A stretch of 64,000 nucleotides of DNA from Campylorhamphus procurvoides (GCA_013396655.1 WBMV01002651.1:558001-622000); one strand, 5' to 3'; shown: positions 35,372 to 47,652, counted from the stretch's first letter. A program made the numbers and translations. Notes: generated by a model not told the origin, from the sequence alone.

Positions 35372-36115
35372 GAATCACAGAATGGCTGAGGTTAGAAGGG
35401 ACTTCTGGAAGGCATCTTGACCAACTCCCTGCTCAAGCAGGACCGTCCAGGACCATGCCTAGGTGTCTTTTGAATATTACCTTGGTGGGAGATTCCACAA
35501 TTTCTCTGGGCAACCTGTGCCAGTGCTCAGCCACCTCACAGTGAATAAGTGTTTCCAGATGTTCAGAAGAAATCTCCTGTGTTTGAGTTTGTGCCTGTTG
35601 CCTCTACTCTTGGCACTGGGCACCTCTTTTCTGTCAATGTGCTTTCTAGCTGGGTGGTCTCCAGCATATACTGGTGTTTGAGGTTGTTATTCCTCACCCG
35701 TAGGCTGAGGAAGAGCAGGCTTTCCACTTCTTGTTGAACTTCATGAGATGGCCTGAACTCCACCATCTCATGACTACTGCACCCAAGGCTGCTTTTGACC
35801 CTTGCATTCCCAACAAGACACTCACTGGTGAGACCCTCATTGGATATTATCAATGTACTTCAGAAATCTCTCTGGATTGCTTTTGCCCTCCTCTGTTGTT
35901 CCTCTAAAAGATTTTGGGGGAGTTGAAGTTCCCTATGACGGCCAAGGCCTGTGAATGTGAAGCTGAATGAATGACTTGAAGCAGGCTAGTAATCTGTGTT
36001 TGCAGATGTCCTTCCTGACCATATGCCAGGAAGGGGTATGGGCTCTTTAGGAACAGGACACTTATCTCAATTGCCTCTTTGTGGTCAGGAAGCATCTGGT
36101 CATCTCTAGATCAAA
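35372..36115 (-). mobile_element. CR1 LINE fragment (about 740 bp)
   Basis: On + it opens GAATCACAGAATGGCTGAGG and continues through CTGCTCAAGCAGG, TTTCTCTGGGCAACCTGTGCC, TTGTGCCTGTTGCCTC, CTTGTTGAACTTCATGAG and GAAGTTCCCTATGACGGCC. It is an antisense CR1 3' UTR, internally deleted, reaching towards the end of the second ORF. Frames within it are shadows. Confidence 0.85.
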
Positions 36116-36454
36116 GCTGGCACCACTATCTTGCTTTTCCACTGTGGCACAGCAGTGTAGTACTAAAATGCGTGCTGTGACAATTCCTGTGACAAGTTAT
36201 GCAAATCCCTATGTGTATATTGTTAGTCCTGAACTGACACCACCAGTAAGGATACTAATTCTAGAAGTGTGGCATGCCCAGTATTATATGGTCATCAAAA
36301 TCACATCCAGTATTCTCTGAGAGAAGATGCAACTACTGTAATCATGAGGAGCAGTTTTACATCTTGCATTTGTAAAATCAGTGATCCGACTATGTAATTT
36401 ATCTGTGCCAATATTGGTTATCTTTACTTTGCATACTATGTCTGTGTGTTTTAG

Positions 36455-37005
36455 AATAGGGGTATTTTCCTTCAGAAACTTATTCTCTAGACCCTTTACC
36501 AGCTTCATTGCCCTGCTCCAACACCTCAATGTCTTTCTTGTACTGAGGAACCCAAAACTGAACCCAGGACTCAAGGTGTGGCCTCACCAGTGCTGAGTAG
36601 AGGGGAGATGACCGTCACCCAGTCATGTTGGCCACACAGTCTGATACAAACCAAGGTGCCATTGGCCTCCCTGGCCACCTGGGCACATTTCTGGCTCATG
36701 TGCAGCTGGCTCCCTACCAGCACCCAGGTCCTTTTCCACCAGTCAGCCTTCCAGTCACTCTTCCCCCAGTCTGCAACACTGCATGGGGTTGTTATGATCC
36801 AGATGCTGGATCAGCATTTGCCTTACTGAATGTCATACAGTTGGCCTTGGCCCATCGATCCATCCTGTCCGGATCCCTCTGCAGAGCCTTTCTACTTTCC
36901 AGCAGGTCAACACTTTTACACAACTTGCTGTCATCTGTGAACTTGCTGAGGGTGCACTTGATCCCCTTGTCCAGGTCATTCATAAAGATACATAAACAGG
37001 ACTGA
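36455..37005 (-). mobile_element. CR1 LINE fragment (about 550 bp)
   Basis: Blocks such as CAGCTTCATTGCCCTGCTCC, CCAAAACTGAACCCAGGACTC, AAGGTGTGGCCTCACCAGTG, TGGCCACCTGGGCACATTTC, GGCCCATCGATCCATCCTGT and TCATCTGTGAACTTGCTGAG are antisense CR1. It overlaps in content with the copy just upstream (both carry the TTGTTGAACTTCAT/TTACTGAATGTCAT region), so it is a separate insertion. Confidence 0.85.
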
Positions 37006-37612
37006 AATATAAGACCAGAGGAAAGTTTTGTCTACAGAGACGAGACAATTAGTATGGACAGTTATATTTTTAAATATAATGGAGCAAATCGTATTAAACA
37101 GAAAAATATATAAACAAATGGGGCAATTATATCTTTAAATATAAACTATAAGCTCTTTTTGGTACATCAGGCAGCTACACATTTTTCAGGAATGATAGGT
37201 AACAACAAATGACAATTGCTTGATAAATGACTCACATATGTGTAGAATCAGAATTGTAAATGCACTGGATGCTTTCCCTTGGAAAAGATCACCAGAGCCT
37301 TGACAGACACAGTGAAACAAGTAAAAGACTGCTTTGAGGTTGCTTGATAAGCATGATCAGAAAGAAGACACTTCCTGCTAGCCCCAAGGTGGGGTTTGCA
37401 CTCAGAAAGACAGCACTGGTGAAGTCTGATACATAAAATTCTAAAATAATCTTGTTTTCTTGGTTGTGGGTTTTTTTTGTTTGGCTGTTTTTTTTCCCCA
37501 GTGAAATTCAATGGCTGTTTGAGCTGAAAGAAATCAAGCAGACAGAAAATGCCTTTAACCCTTAACACCTGCTGCTGTTAAGTAGATATAAATTTAAGTG
37601 TGAATTGTATTT

Positions 37613-37662
37613 TCATAGAATCATAGAATCAACTGGGTTGGAAGAGACCTCTGAGATAATTT
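37613..37662 (-). mobile_element. Short CR1 3' tail
   Basis: CATAGAATCATAGAATCAAC followed by TGGGTTGGAAGAGACCTCTG is about 50 bp of antisense CR1 3' end. Confidence 0.8.
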
Positions 37663-39025
37663 TCTTCAGTACAGACATACAAAAAGGCCAGATAAAGTTT
37701 TACCTGCCTCTGGTGCATGCTATATGCATTTGTGTGAAGTAAAATATTTGTGTGTAATCATGGGGTCTTCTTTTTTTTAAGGGCAAACCATAAGTGGAGG
37801 GACTGAAGGGAGTCTTCCAAATCTCATGTCAGTACCATTAGCTCAGAGACTGTTGTGACAGTCTTCTTGAAATACAAAGACAGTATTAGGGAACTTCACG
37901 GTACAAAGGACAAAAATTATTTCTCAAAATAATTGAAGACTCTTCTTATAGCACAGCAGTACCAAGTCTACATGGTTTATTAAAAAATATACTAGCCCTA
38001 GGCACTGACGTACTAGTCAGTTTTCTCAAATAAACATAGTCAGGCTACAGATGTGTCAAAGTCATTTGGAAAAGGAACTGTGCCCTTTGATCCTCTGGAA
38101 AACAATCTTATGCTTGTGGCTGTCCCACATGGAAGTAAGCCCCTGCTCTGGTGTTGCCATGTTCAGTGACAAGGGTATGAAACAATGGCACTTTGTGGGG
38201 TCCTAAATTCTCCTTCACCTGGCCAAGTACATTTCTTTTGTGCATAGACCTGCTGGGCAGATTAAAACACCTAAGGCTCATCCCCTCAAGGATACTACTG
38301 TCTTGTCTTCATATAGTTTTTCTTACCTCCATTTCACTCTTCACACAAATTTTCTCTAATTTCTTCAAAGAGAAGTCTTAAGAAAGACACTACAGCTACC
38401 TTCTAGACTTTGATTTCTTTATCTTTCTGCTACTTTTTCCTGTCACAAACATAAACCTCTCCTTTGCTTTTCTCCATTTTGCTTCTGTACTATCTCTCAG
38501 TGTCTTCAGATGCCTTTCTTACACTCTGTTAGTTGAGAGTATTTCCCCATTTTCCATACTTAAGAAATCCACCCACAATCCTCACCTTTCTAACCCCTTT
38601 CCAGACCTTCCTTTCTCTCCATTCCTAAGCTTGTTAGTACTCTAAACTCTTTTCTTCATCCCATGTCCAGTCTCTCCTCTGTCTCTGATATATCTCTAAA
38701 ACTTCTCTCACTGAGGTCCTTGATGACAGCAAGCTGCATCTCAGATTCAGAATACTCTGCTTATCTTTTTCAAACTATCAGGCACCTGCAGCATGTTTAG
38801 CAGGCTTTAATACTTGAATTTTTGCCCTTCCTCAGGAACTCTGTCCTCTCTGGGCTTCTTTCCTACTCTCTAATCATGTTTTTGAGAGACAATTCCTTTA
38901 ACCTCCTTGTAAGGACTTCAAAAGCACAACTGCCTGTCTCAAACACTGTTAAGAACACAAAAAGACTTTGTCATGAGATAACCACAGAAAGAAGTGACAG
39001 GATGGCACTAACTCCAGCCCTGTTT
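37663..39025. other. Unassigned non-coding DNA
   Basis: No gene or transposon recognised. From about 38330 to 38720 the plus strand is strongly pyrimidine-rich (CT-rich with frequent TCTC), without regular periodicity. Confidence 0.5.
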
Positions 39026-39620
39026 GAGGCAAGATCTGGTTAGCACATCCTGGGTAATGCATTCAGGCAAAAAATCCCCCCTGTGGCAAACTGTGTAAAG
39101 GAGCAACTGCTCACACACATATCACCGGTCAAAGATCACCCCATGTTCATGTTATGGGGCAAATGGCATCTGAGACCACTGAATCCTGCACGCACCCAGA
39201 ATATGCCTCCATGGGTACCTGGAACTTGAACTGTAAGTTAAGACACCATGAAGGGAACTTGAGGTAAGATGAAAGTGATACTATTGTCCAAGTGTTATGT
39301 CAGAGCTAGGGAGAGGTTAACAAAGCTGGGAGTAAATATATCACTGATAACTGACACAAAGAATGCAGAATTTTTGGGCCACAGGGAAAGCCAGCTCAGC
39401 AACCATACTGAAATGAACTTGGACTGGGTCAAAGGTAACTCTGGCAGGGGGAGATCACTGACCACTGACCACAACCCACTGACTCAAGACACTCACTGAC
39501 TCAAAAGAAGAGAAAGACTGAGCATATGGACTAATTAGCATTAGAAGCAAGGGAATCATTTAACCCATAGAATAAGAGAAATGTGTAGCCAATAAGCATT
39601 AATTCCTTTGTTTCCTAAAA

Positions 39621-39630
39621 TATATAAATA
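39621..39630 (+). promoter_or_regulatory. LTR TATA box
   Basis: TATATAAATA lies about 225 bp upstream of the AATAAA signal inside the LTR, consistent with a U3/R junction just downstream. Confidence 0.55.
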
Positions 39631-39845
39631 GTGAAAAGTTTTGAACAACCTTGGGACCTCCACGACTGAGAAGCCCAGGGTGAAGAAGGACAAACAGGAC
39701 ACTGCTGGATCCACAGGTGATGACTGTCTTCTGCTTGGTTCCTCTCTCTCCTCTCTCTTTCTCTCTCTTGCTCTTTCTCTCATCACCTTCCTCCCCCTTC
39801 TCTGTTTCTTTCTATCTCCTTTCTATCTCCTCACATTTACTGCTA

Positions 39846-39851
39846 AATAAA
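39846..39851 (+). terminator. LTR poly(A) signal AATAAA
   Basis: AATAAA lies about 50 bp before the proposed LTR end, in the expected R/U5 position. Confidence 0.55.
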
Positions 39852-39908
39852 CCCCATATTATTGACTTCTGAATGCAACCTTATTTGCACCTTGATTCTG
39901 ACAGAGGC

Positions 39909-41181
39909 ATCTCTCACTAATCACATCATAAAATTTCTCTGTTTTTTCAATAGATGTTTTATGTTTGGGGTTTTTTTTTGCCCCATGTATTTTCTTTGGA
40001 TAATTTTGTCAAAACACAAACTCAGCTCCAGTCTCTAAGAAGTCACAGACAGATTTTCTCTTGTCCAAAATCCTGCTTTCTCTCTTTGGTACCCCCTTCT
40101 GTGTGTTCAATGATCCAATTTACTTACCTGTGACTAAAAGCAAACTCATTTTCTCAGAGCTCCTTGGCAGATTTATTTCCTGTTTGTTCAGTCTTTAGTC
40201 AGTGGTGTTACAGCTGATGACTGGAGTGCTGCAGCAGTATGACAACTCAAATAACAAATAACTATAGAGTTGAACTAGATGGAAATAAATCAATGGTGAA
40301 ATGAATGGCACATTACCTGGGAGAACACTTACATAAAGAATATTTATTGGCATTAAAAAATCCATATTTGAGTCAATTGTTCCATCTAGTTGAGCCAATG
40401 TCTTTAATAATTCCAAAACCAATAACAACAGTATCAGATGACATGCATGCTAGGTTTTGAATACAATTTGGAAACCAAACCATTGCCAGTAATTTGGTTT
40501 GGCTTTGTTGATCTGAAGAATGAGAAAGTTGCTAGATGTAAACTGGAGATACATCATAGGGACATGAAGTCAGTGTGACGCAATTAGGATCTGACTGTTC
40601 TTTTAGAATTGAAATGTTAAATAAGTGCTAATTACTCCATTCCAAGCCTACTCTTAACACTAAATTTGGAAGACGTGTACAAATAAATAGTAAAGGCTTG
40701 TAAAGGGTGTGTGTTGGTCCAACTAAATTTCCATTTAGCTTTTCATTGCAAAATCAATATTGTGAAAACAATTGCACATGATCAAGTAATTGTGAGGGGA
40801 AAAAATAGCATATGAGCTTGCAATGAGCATCTTGAGTAAGCCATGGGTTTTTGTGTCTCTATTGATTCTTCCTCCTTTCATTTACTTGATGCTTCTTGAA
40901 AATCTTCTCATCTAGTCACCTCTGTTTTCTTATGAAGTTACAAACAAGACTGACAAGTTTATGTCTATATTCACCCATGCAGGAAAGTACAGGAAGAAGA
41001 AATATATTTTTCTTATTCTTCTGTGAAAGAAGAATAATTCACCATGTAAGAACAGCTTCTTTTTGATTCTCTCTTCCGTTTGTAGAAAAATGACACATTT
41101 ATCTTGTCTCCTTTTGATTTCTAATGTATGTTGGAAATAGTTGTTAAATGAAGCAAACTTCCATGCTGATGATTTGAAATT
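39909..41181. other. Unassigned non-coding DNA
   Basis: No gene or transposon recognised. AT-rich with a T9 run at about 39971. Confidence 0.55.
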
Positions 41182-41894
41182 AGAATCATAGAATAATTTA
41201 GGTTGGATCTTAGTCTAACCCTTAATCTAGCACTGCCAAGTCTACCACTAAACCATGTCACTAACTGACACATCTACCTTTTTTTTTAAATATCTTCAGG
41301 GATCATGACTGAACCACTTCCTTGGGCATCCTGTTCCAATACTTGATAACACTTTCAGTGAAGAAATTTTTTGTAATATCCAATCTAAACTTCCCCTGTG
41401 CACCTTGAGTTCATCGTGACCCAAGTGCAGGACCTGGTCCATTGATTTGTCCTGTCAGGTCTGCAGAGCCTTCCTACCCTCCAGCAGATCAACACTTCCA
41501 CCCAGCTTGGTGTCATCTCCAAAATGGCTAAGCGTGCACTGAATCCCCTCATCCAGATCACAGATGAAGTTATTAAACAGCACTGAACCATGGGGAACTG
41601 GCTGCCAGTTCGATGTAACTGTTCACCACTCTCTGGGCTCAGCTAGCCTGCCAGTTTTTTAGCCAGTGAAGAGTACATCCATCCACACCATGGGAAGGCA
41701 GTTTCTCCTGGAGAATGCTGTGGGAAACTGTCAAAGACTTTACTAAAGCCCAGATAAGCAACATCCACAGCCTTTCTTTCATTCAGTAAGCAGGTCACCT
41801 TGTCATAGAAGAAGATGGGTTAGACAAGCAGGATCTGCCTTTCATATAAGCCCATGCTGGTTAGGTCTCATCACCTGGTTGTCCTATTAAAGTG
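41182..41894 (-). mobile_element. CR1 LINE fragment (about 710 bp)
   Basis: AGAATCATAGAATAATTTAG opens the copy on +. It passes TTCCTTGGGCATCCTGTTCC, then jumps to GACCCAAGTGCAGGACCTGG, which implies an internal deletion near 41405. It continues through CTTGGTGTCATCTCCAAAAT, TCTCCTGGAGAATGCTGTGG and GTCACCTTGTCATAGAAGAA to TGGTTGTCCTATTAAAGTG. This reaches the C-terminal part of the reverse-transcriptase ORF, decayed. Confidence 0.9.
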
Positions 41895-41953
41895 TTTATT
41901 CATTAGAAATGTAATAGATTCATTTGGTATCTAATGCTTTATCTGAATATTAA

Positions 41954-42154
41954 ATCACAGAATCACAGAATATGCCAAGTTGGAGGGTACCCACAAGGAT
42001 CATCAAGTCCAGCTCCTGACCCTGCACAGCACCATCCCCAAGAGTCATACCATGTGCCTGAGAGTTGTCCAAACCCATCCCAAACTCTCAGGTTTGGTGT
42101 TGTGACCACTTCTCTGGGGAGCCTGTTCTAGTGCCCAACCACCCTCTGGGTGAA
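41954..42154 (-). mobile_element. CR1 LINE 3' end fragment
   Basis: AATCACAGAATCACAGAATA, CACAAGGATCATCAAGTCCA, GCACAGCACCATCCCCAAGA, CATACCATGTGCCTGAGAG and TGCCCAACCACCCTCTGGGT are an antisense CR1 3' end of a passerine-type subfamily. It sits 60 bp after the previous CR1 copy and belongs to a different subfamily. Confidence 0.9.
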
Positions 42155-45100
42155 ATGCAAGATAAGAAAGAAAATAGCATTCATGATTATTCACATTTCA
42201 AACTAGTTTCATTAACATACTATATTAAATATTACTCAATAGTGTAAATTTCATTGTCATGGGATATCCCTGTTTCTCTGATTCAAAGCATATGAAAACC
42301 TTTATCAGCAAAAATGTAATAACTGAGGTTTTTAAAAATTCTATCACTTTTAAATAACTTGATGTCATAAATCACTTCTATATTCAGGGAAAACCTCTTT
42401 TCTTTGCACTAAAATTGCTGGGGCAATGCTCTCGGGGCCAAAGGTTCAACTAGAGTAAATGATGTGGTTTGAAGGAATTATGGAGATACTTACCATTTGA
42501 GAGCATAGCTTTGGTATCCATCTTATAGAATCTTTGCTTTCCACAGTGTAGTTTAATGTCTGTAATAAATACCAGTTTTAGTCCAATAATGTAAAAAGAA
42601 TTGATTAATATTGATAAAAGAGCAGGCAAAACTTGTAAAATGATACATATCTGTGGTAAGATCTTTATCTGATGTAGTTCACCCTATCCACGCTAATGTT
42701 ACTCAGTTGTAGACCATCTGAAGATCTGAATGTTAATATTACACTTAGGTAGAAATTAAAAACAAATCTACTACAAATGTAAATTTTGTACATCTTGCTG
42801 TTCTGAAGTTTCCATGCTTTTCAGTGCTGTTGTGTTCCAGTCAGTTTGTTAGAGTGATTAATATAAAAGTTTAAAGCTGCAAGGCACAGAAGAAGCACCT
42901 TTTTCAGTGTTTTGCTCTTGACTTGAACACCCATTATCTCTCAAGTCCTAAATGTAGGACAACTTACTTGTGAAATCAAATTATATCATAGCAGAATCAT
43001 CAGACCTCAGATGTGGGGTTTTTTTGGGTTTTTTTGGGCTGGTAGTGATGTTTTGAAGAGCTGGTAACCATAGAAACCAAATAGGTTTTAAAGGCTGCAA
43101 ACAGTTCAACAGTCTGTTGAACTGACAAGATGGCATGCTGCAGACAAAACAGCAAAATGAGTTGTGTGCCTTTTGGGACTGCTACATGAAGGGATAAGCT
43201 GTTTTGTTTGAGGTGCTTTTGACCTTGAATATGGAAATTATTTTTTTTTCCAGATGTGAGTATAAAATAAAGTGTCTGAATACTCACACAAATGCTGCTG
43301 CAAATTTCATCGTGGATGGCACTGTGAGTCCTAGTCTTGTAATACTGCAATCTTTGTCATGATGGTGTTTGAGTTGCCAGGGAGAATATCCAGACTAGAG
43401 GCTGAAGGATGCAAGGGGGCCAGCACAGGTTTCTGTCTTACCTGCCAAGTAGTACTGAAAGCAGAGTGCTCTGGGGGTGACCCTGGGTTTTGCTGGTGAG
43501 CTCAATACATGACAGAGCACCTTGAACGTGGGGAAAGGTAGTTTGGATGCTGTCATGGAGCCAGGAGATGGGCAGTATGGCATCCCGGGGGTCCTCAGTG
43601 TCTGGAGTGGGGGACAAGGGATCCCGGACAGCTGGTGCTGCAGCTGCTGAACGGCTCAGTCAAGGACATCCAACACCTCTTGTGCTCTTTGGTTGTCTGT
43701 TACTGGAGGAACTGGGTACCAATTCTTTTTTTCTACAACACATTCAACTGTGTTATGAATGTAGGTGATCAATTAAAAACCTGCCTCCTTGAGCGAGCAC
43801 GATCCTGGGATTTTCTGGTCTGCAAATCTCTGTGATTGCTTTTTTTACTTGACTGTCAGTATTTCAGGGAAGGTCACAAGTCTAGCTATACTTTATTCCA
43901 ATTCTTTGGCTGTTATTTTTTTTTAATAATCTCCTAACTAAAATCCAGTACTTTCACCACATTTCTCTTCTTCCTTCTGGAGGATTAATTCCTTCTTTCT
44001 GATTCTGGTTCATTGATGAAGGCTGTCCTTGGAGCACAGAGGAGGGTTTAAATGCTAGTCTGCTGATCCTACTTAGGTTCTAGAGAATTAGCCTGTGGTA
44101 AACGTAGTGTTGCACTCAGAAGATTTGTACTAAAAATAAGTTGGGCCCATTGCTTTCATCCCCATAGTGACACTCACTCTCTTTTTTCTATTCTATATCT
44201 CAGTCTGAAGATTGGATCCACTTCTAGACTGCAGAAAGCTAAAGGGAGGTGGAGGTGCAAAGAAATTCTCATTACGCTTATATCATTTATTAATCATCAA
44301 TTAATTGTTAATTGAGCTTTTCTTAAGTCCACTCTTCCTCACTACTCAATTTTACTTTGAAGTATTCATGGAGAGGCAGTTTTAGATTGAATTCTGAAAC
44401 ATTCTTTAGGGTAAGAGACTGAGTGCCCCACCAGATTCTTGTTCACATGGGATGAGTAGACAAGACCTGGTCTGGTTGAACAGGTGACAGCCTAGGTTAC
44501 CAGCAGGTATTCTGAGCTCAGCTCTCCTTCAGCTTGATAGGGGTGCAGCAGACCCAAGTTCAAGTTGAACAATACCCAACAGTCGAGCCGGAAAGTGCCC
44601 AAGCAGTGTGACTTTTATGCTTACGTACATTCCTGAAGCTGTTATTTGTGTTTCATGCCAGATGGACCTAGGATTTACCAACCCCTGTTGCCTATAAGTG
44701 AGAAGTAACTGGGACAAGAAGTAAAAGCCAACTTAATTTGAACATTTCGGAGAAAAGTTAAGCCCTACAATAAACCAGCTGAAACAGAGATACCCAGGTG
44801 ATGAACTGACCATCTAATCGCACTTTTCTATAATTTATTTTCTTTAAAGCAAGAAGGAGGTACTGGAGAAAAGAAGAAACAAGGAGGGATGTCATTCAAA
44901 TATCACTAAGAAATTCTGATCAGATGGTAAGTTAAAGAAGGCACCTAGAAATACTGAAAGTTAGAGGAATGCAGAGTCTTAATCCAACTACTTGCTCTTG
45001 AGTTCTTAGACTCAACAGTTTATTTAAGTAGGAGACTGAAATAATTTGTATTTATCTTTGTGTGTGCATAGCTTTATATTTGGAGTCGGTCAAATAGCAG

Positions 45101-45290
45101 AAAACTCTTGGTAAGTAACTTCATCACTAAATTATAGAACAAAAGCATTTAAAAATACATATAATGTTGCAGAAATAATAAAAAATACCTTTTCTTTTTG
45201 TCTAGCCCCATTGTATGCTCATGTGTGTGTATAGAGACATACGTATACCTACACATACACATGCATACACATAGGTGCAGGTAGCTTTAC
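42155..45290. other. Unassigned non-coding DNA
   Basis: No transposon recognised. A GC-richer patch at 43380-43680 has open frames on both strands without domains. A (T6-8)GGG pair, TTTTTTTGGG, lies at 43019-43038. Confidence 0.5.
45225..45276. repeat. Degenerate TG/CA-rich microsatellite
   Basis: TGTGTGTGTA is followed by ACATACGTATACC and CACATACACATGCATACACA. It is an imperfect alternating purine-pyrimidine tract just downstream of the exon candidate at 45291-45457. Confidence 0.7.
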
Positions 45291-45457
45291 TTGAATTCAG
45301 AATCAAGTTCCTCAAGCCAAGTGACTTTGTGTCCATAAAGCCTCCAAAGTTCTGTGCTGAGGAACTTTCCTCCCTGCAGTCCTCTGCCTGTGCTTCCCCT
45401 GTGGTGCATCTCTACTCCAGTCTCTGGAAAGAGTGTATTTAGAGACTTGGTGTTCAG
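45291..45457 (-). CDS. Weak candidate internal coding exon, unidentified
   Basis: On minus a TTTTTTTTTCAG acceptor (AG at 45459-45458) leads into 167 bp open in one frame: 55 codons plus two bases, ending at TTCAA|GTAAAG. The last exon base is A, so the donor is below consensus. The predicted segment begins LNTKSLNTLF, has a Gly-rich patch (GSTGRGLQGG) at 21-30 and a Leu/Trp/Glu-rich end (ELWRLYGHKVTWLEELDSEF). I recognise no family. If it preceded the candidate at 21841-22118 in one transcript, its end phase (two spare bases) would not fit that exon's start (needs one), so another exon would have to lie between. Confidence 0.25.
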
Positions 45458-47543
45458 CTGAAAAAAAAATTTGAGCTGGAGCATGACTTGAGACTCGTCC
45501 TAAACTCATGACAGTACCAAATATTCCTGTTGCATTCACAGCACCACAGTTCTGTACTTTCCTACTCCTTCAGCTTTAACTGTCTGCAATATATTTACAC
45601 GAGTCTTTTCCCAAGCAGCCTGCCCCTTATAGAAAACTCTGGTGTCCTGATAGATCAATTGCCTGTCACCTATTCATAATTAGTTCTTGAGGTCACAACA
45701 AATGCCTGCAAGCATACAGAGAATGCTAGCGGGCATAAACAAGAGGTGGGTTGTAACAGTCACTGACAGGGCAATACATCTCTCTGGTCTGGTGTCAGCA
45801 GATGGATCATTCATTAAAACCTGAAGAAACTCCTGCAAAATTGTGTGGAGCAAACTGAGGGTATAGCAAAGTGAATGAATGCAGCAGTACCAGATGGACA
45901 TACATATTTCTTAGAAGGTTGGGGGGTTTTATTTTTTTTATTTTTTATTTTTAATATAAAACCCCAGATGGCTATATTTATCTTTAGTACGTTACAAACA
46001 TTTTGCTTCCAACCTGTTTTGACTTCTCTCAGTACCAACCAGCTGTAAAAATCACCTCACTTGACTTTGAACTTGTAATATTTAGACGTGAAGTTAAAGC
46101 TGGGTGAAGATCAGGCTTGGCTTCTATGGACACACTCAGTGCATCTGCAGAGGAAGCTTAATTTTGCCTTTACTGGATACCTATCTTAAAAAGGGATGGA
46201 TTGTTATACTGAATCACCACTTTGTCTTTGCTAAATATATAGGGAATCTAAACTTTAGCTCAAGGTGATATGACCAAGTTTTAGAAGACTGATTATAGAG
46301 AAAAAAAACCCTGTCATAAAGGTCCATGTGATGTCTCCTATGCATTACTGTTTTATATATATCTTGCAGTTGGCAAAGGCAGAGCTTTAACTGTTTTGTG
46401 TCTTTTAAAAAGGATGTGGGTATCTTATTCACTTGAAAAATCATAACTACCCTGTCCTGTGTGCCTGTTTTGCTCCAGGATGTGATGGTCCATCATGATG
46501 CTGATAAGAAAGGCACTCAGACTCCAAAACGGGTAATTTAAAATGCTGTTTATTAGCACTAACAGTGGAAGGACAGAATAGTATAGATATTACCATCTCT
46601 TTAGGTGTTAAAAACCACAGTTTGTGCAGCACTGAAGAGGCCTCTGATCCATGCAGTGCAGACCTTGCCCATGAAAGAGGTTTGCCTGTTTTGGCAATTT
46701 GAGCTCTTACAGAATTTTCTTACCAGAAAACAGCTTTATTTGTAATTTCTATTGTCAAACTTGGGGATGCCTTTCTGTACTTTTAGATAGAGGTGAGATT
46801 AGGCTGGTGACACCATCTCTGGTACCAAGTGGGAATTACCCCCAGGCTACTCTGTTAGAGCAAAGTTACTGAGTTTATTTTGCATCCAAGAGATTTGTGG
46901 GGCACACTACTGCCTGAAGGCCAGGTTGGACTTGCAGAACAGTATGGCACAGCACAGCAGGACTCTGGACTGCTCAGATTAACTGCTATGTGGATTGTTA
47001 ATTACTCAATGTACAGTTGTCTTCTGTCAGGACCACTACAATACCTTCAGAACATCTTTTGCAGAGCTCATGTGAGCAGTGTCTGTGTCTGTTTTTTTTG
47101 TGGAAGTTTTGTGAAACTTGTTAAATGTGCACATATGTTATTTCAGGGCATTTCTGCTAAATGTCCCTTTTTCTCTACTGTATGTCCTGGGCTCTTTACT
47201 TAACCCTTCTGCAATAATCTGGTGCACACTAAACTTCTGAGACATTAGCCAAGCCCCACACATGGTGCCTTTGTGAAGGAAGCTTAAAACATTGCAATAT
47301 TGAATTAATAGCTGTGACAGATGCACAGAGCTGAGATCCAGGCTTATTGTTTGAGCCCAGCATAGGACAGGTACATTCTAAGATAACCTTTATGTCAGAC
47401 TTACTGTCAGGAAATTTTGCACTGAGCTCTGTATATCTGTTTTTATGAGAGTCTCAGGGTGACTTTTTGAGTCAAACTGACATCTCTCCTTGAAAGACAG
47501 GTTTTATTTAAGATGCTATTGTGTCTCACACCCTCCAGATTTA
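45458..47543. other. Unassigned non-coding DNA
   Basis: No transposon recognised. There is a T-rich low-complexity stretch at 45928-45958. A 107-codon plus frame at 46880-47203 has no recognisable domain or splice context and is probably chance. Confidence 0.5.
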
Positions 47544-47652
47544 CTCTCAGGCACACGGTGTGACTCCTGGGGATGGTCCTGTGCAAGGCTACGGGTTGGA
47601 CTCAATGGTCCTTGTGGGACCCTTCCAACTCAGCATATTCTGTGATTCTGTG
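47544..47652 (+). mobile_element. CR1 LINE 3' end fragment
   Basis: CTCTCAGGCACACGGTGTGA, GGGATGGTCCTGTGC, GGACTCAATGGTCCTTGTGG and the tail CATATTCTGTGATTCTGTG are a forward CR1 3' end of the same type as 41954-42154, in the opposite orientation. Confidence 0.9.

Larger units (their letters stand above)
39031..39903 (+). mobile_element. Probable ERVL-type LTR with promoter and poly(A) signals
   Basis: A TATATAAATA box (39621-39630) is followed by an R/U5-like part with a CT-rich tract (about 39732-39840), AATAAA at 39846-39851 and a terminus TTGATTCTGACA at 39903. This order is what an avian LTR shows. GAGGC occurs directly after the end (39904-39908) and also at 39026-39030, which would give an 873-bp solo LTR. 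However, the left end then starts AAGATCTGG and not TG, so the 5' boundary is tentative; it could start near 38969 (TGTCATGAG). No internal retroviral genes. Confidence 0.65.
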
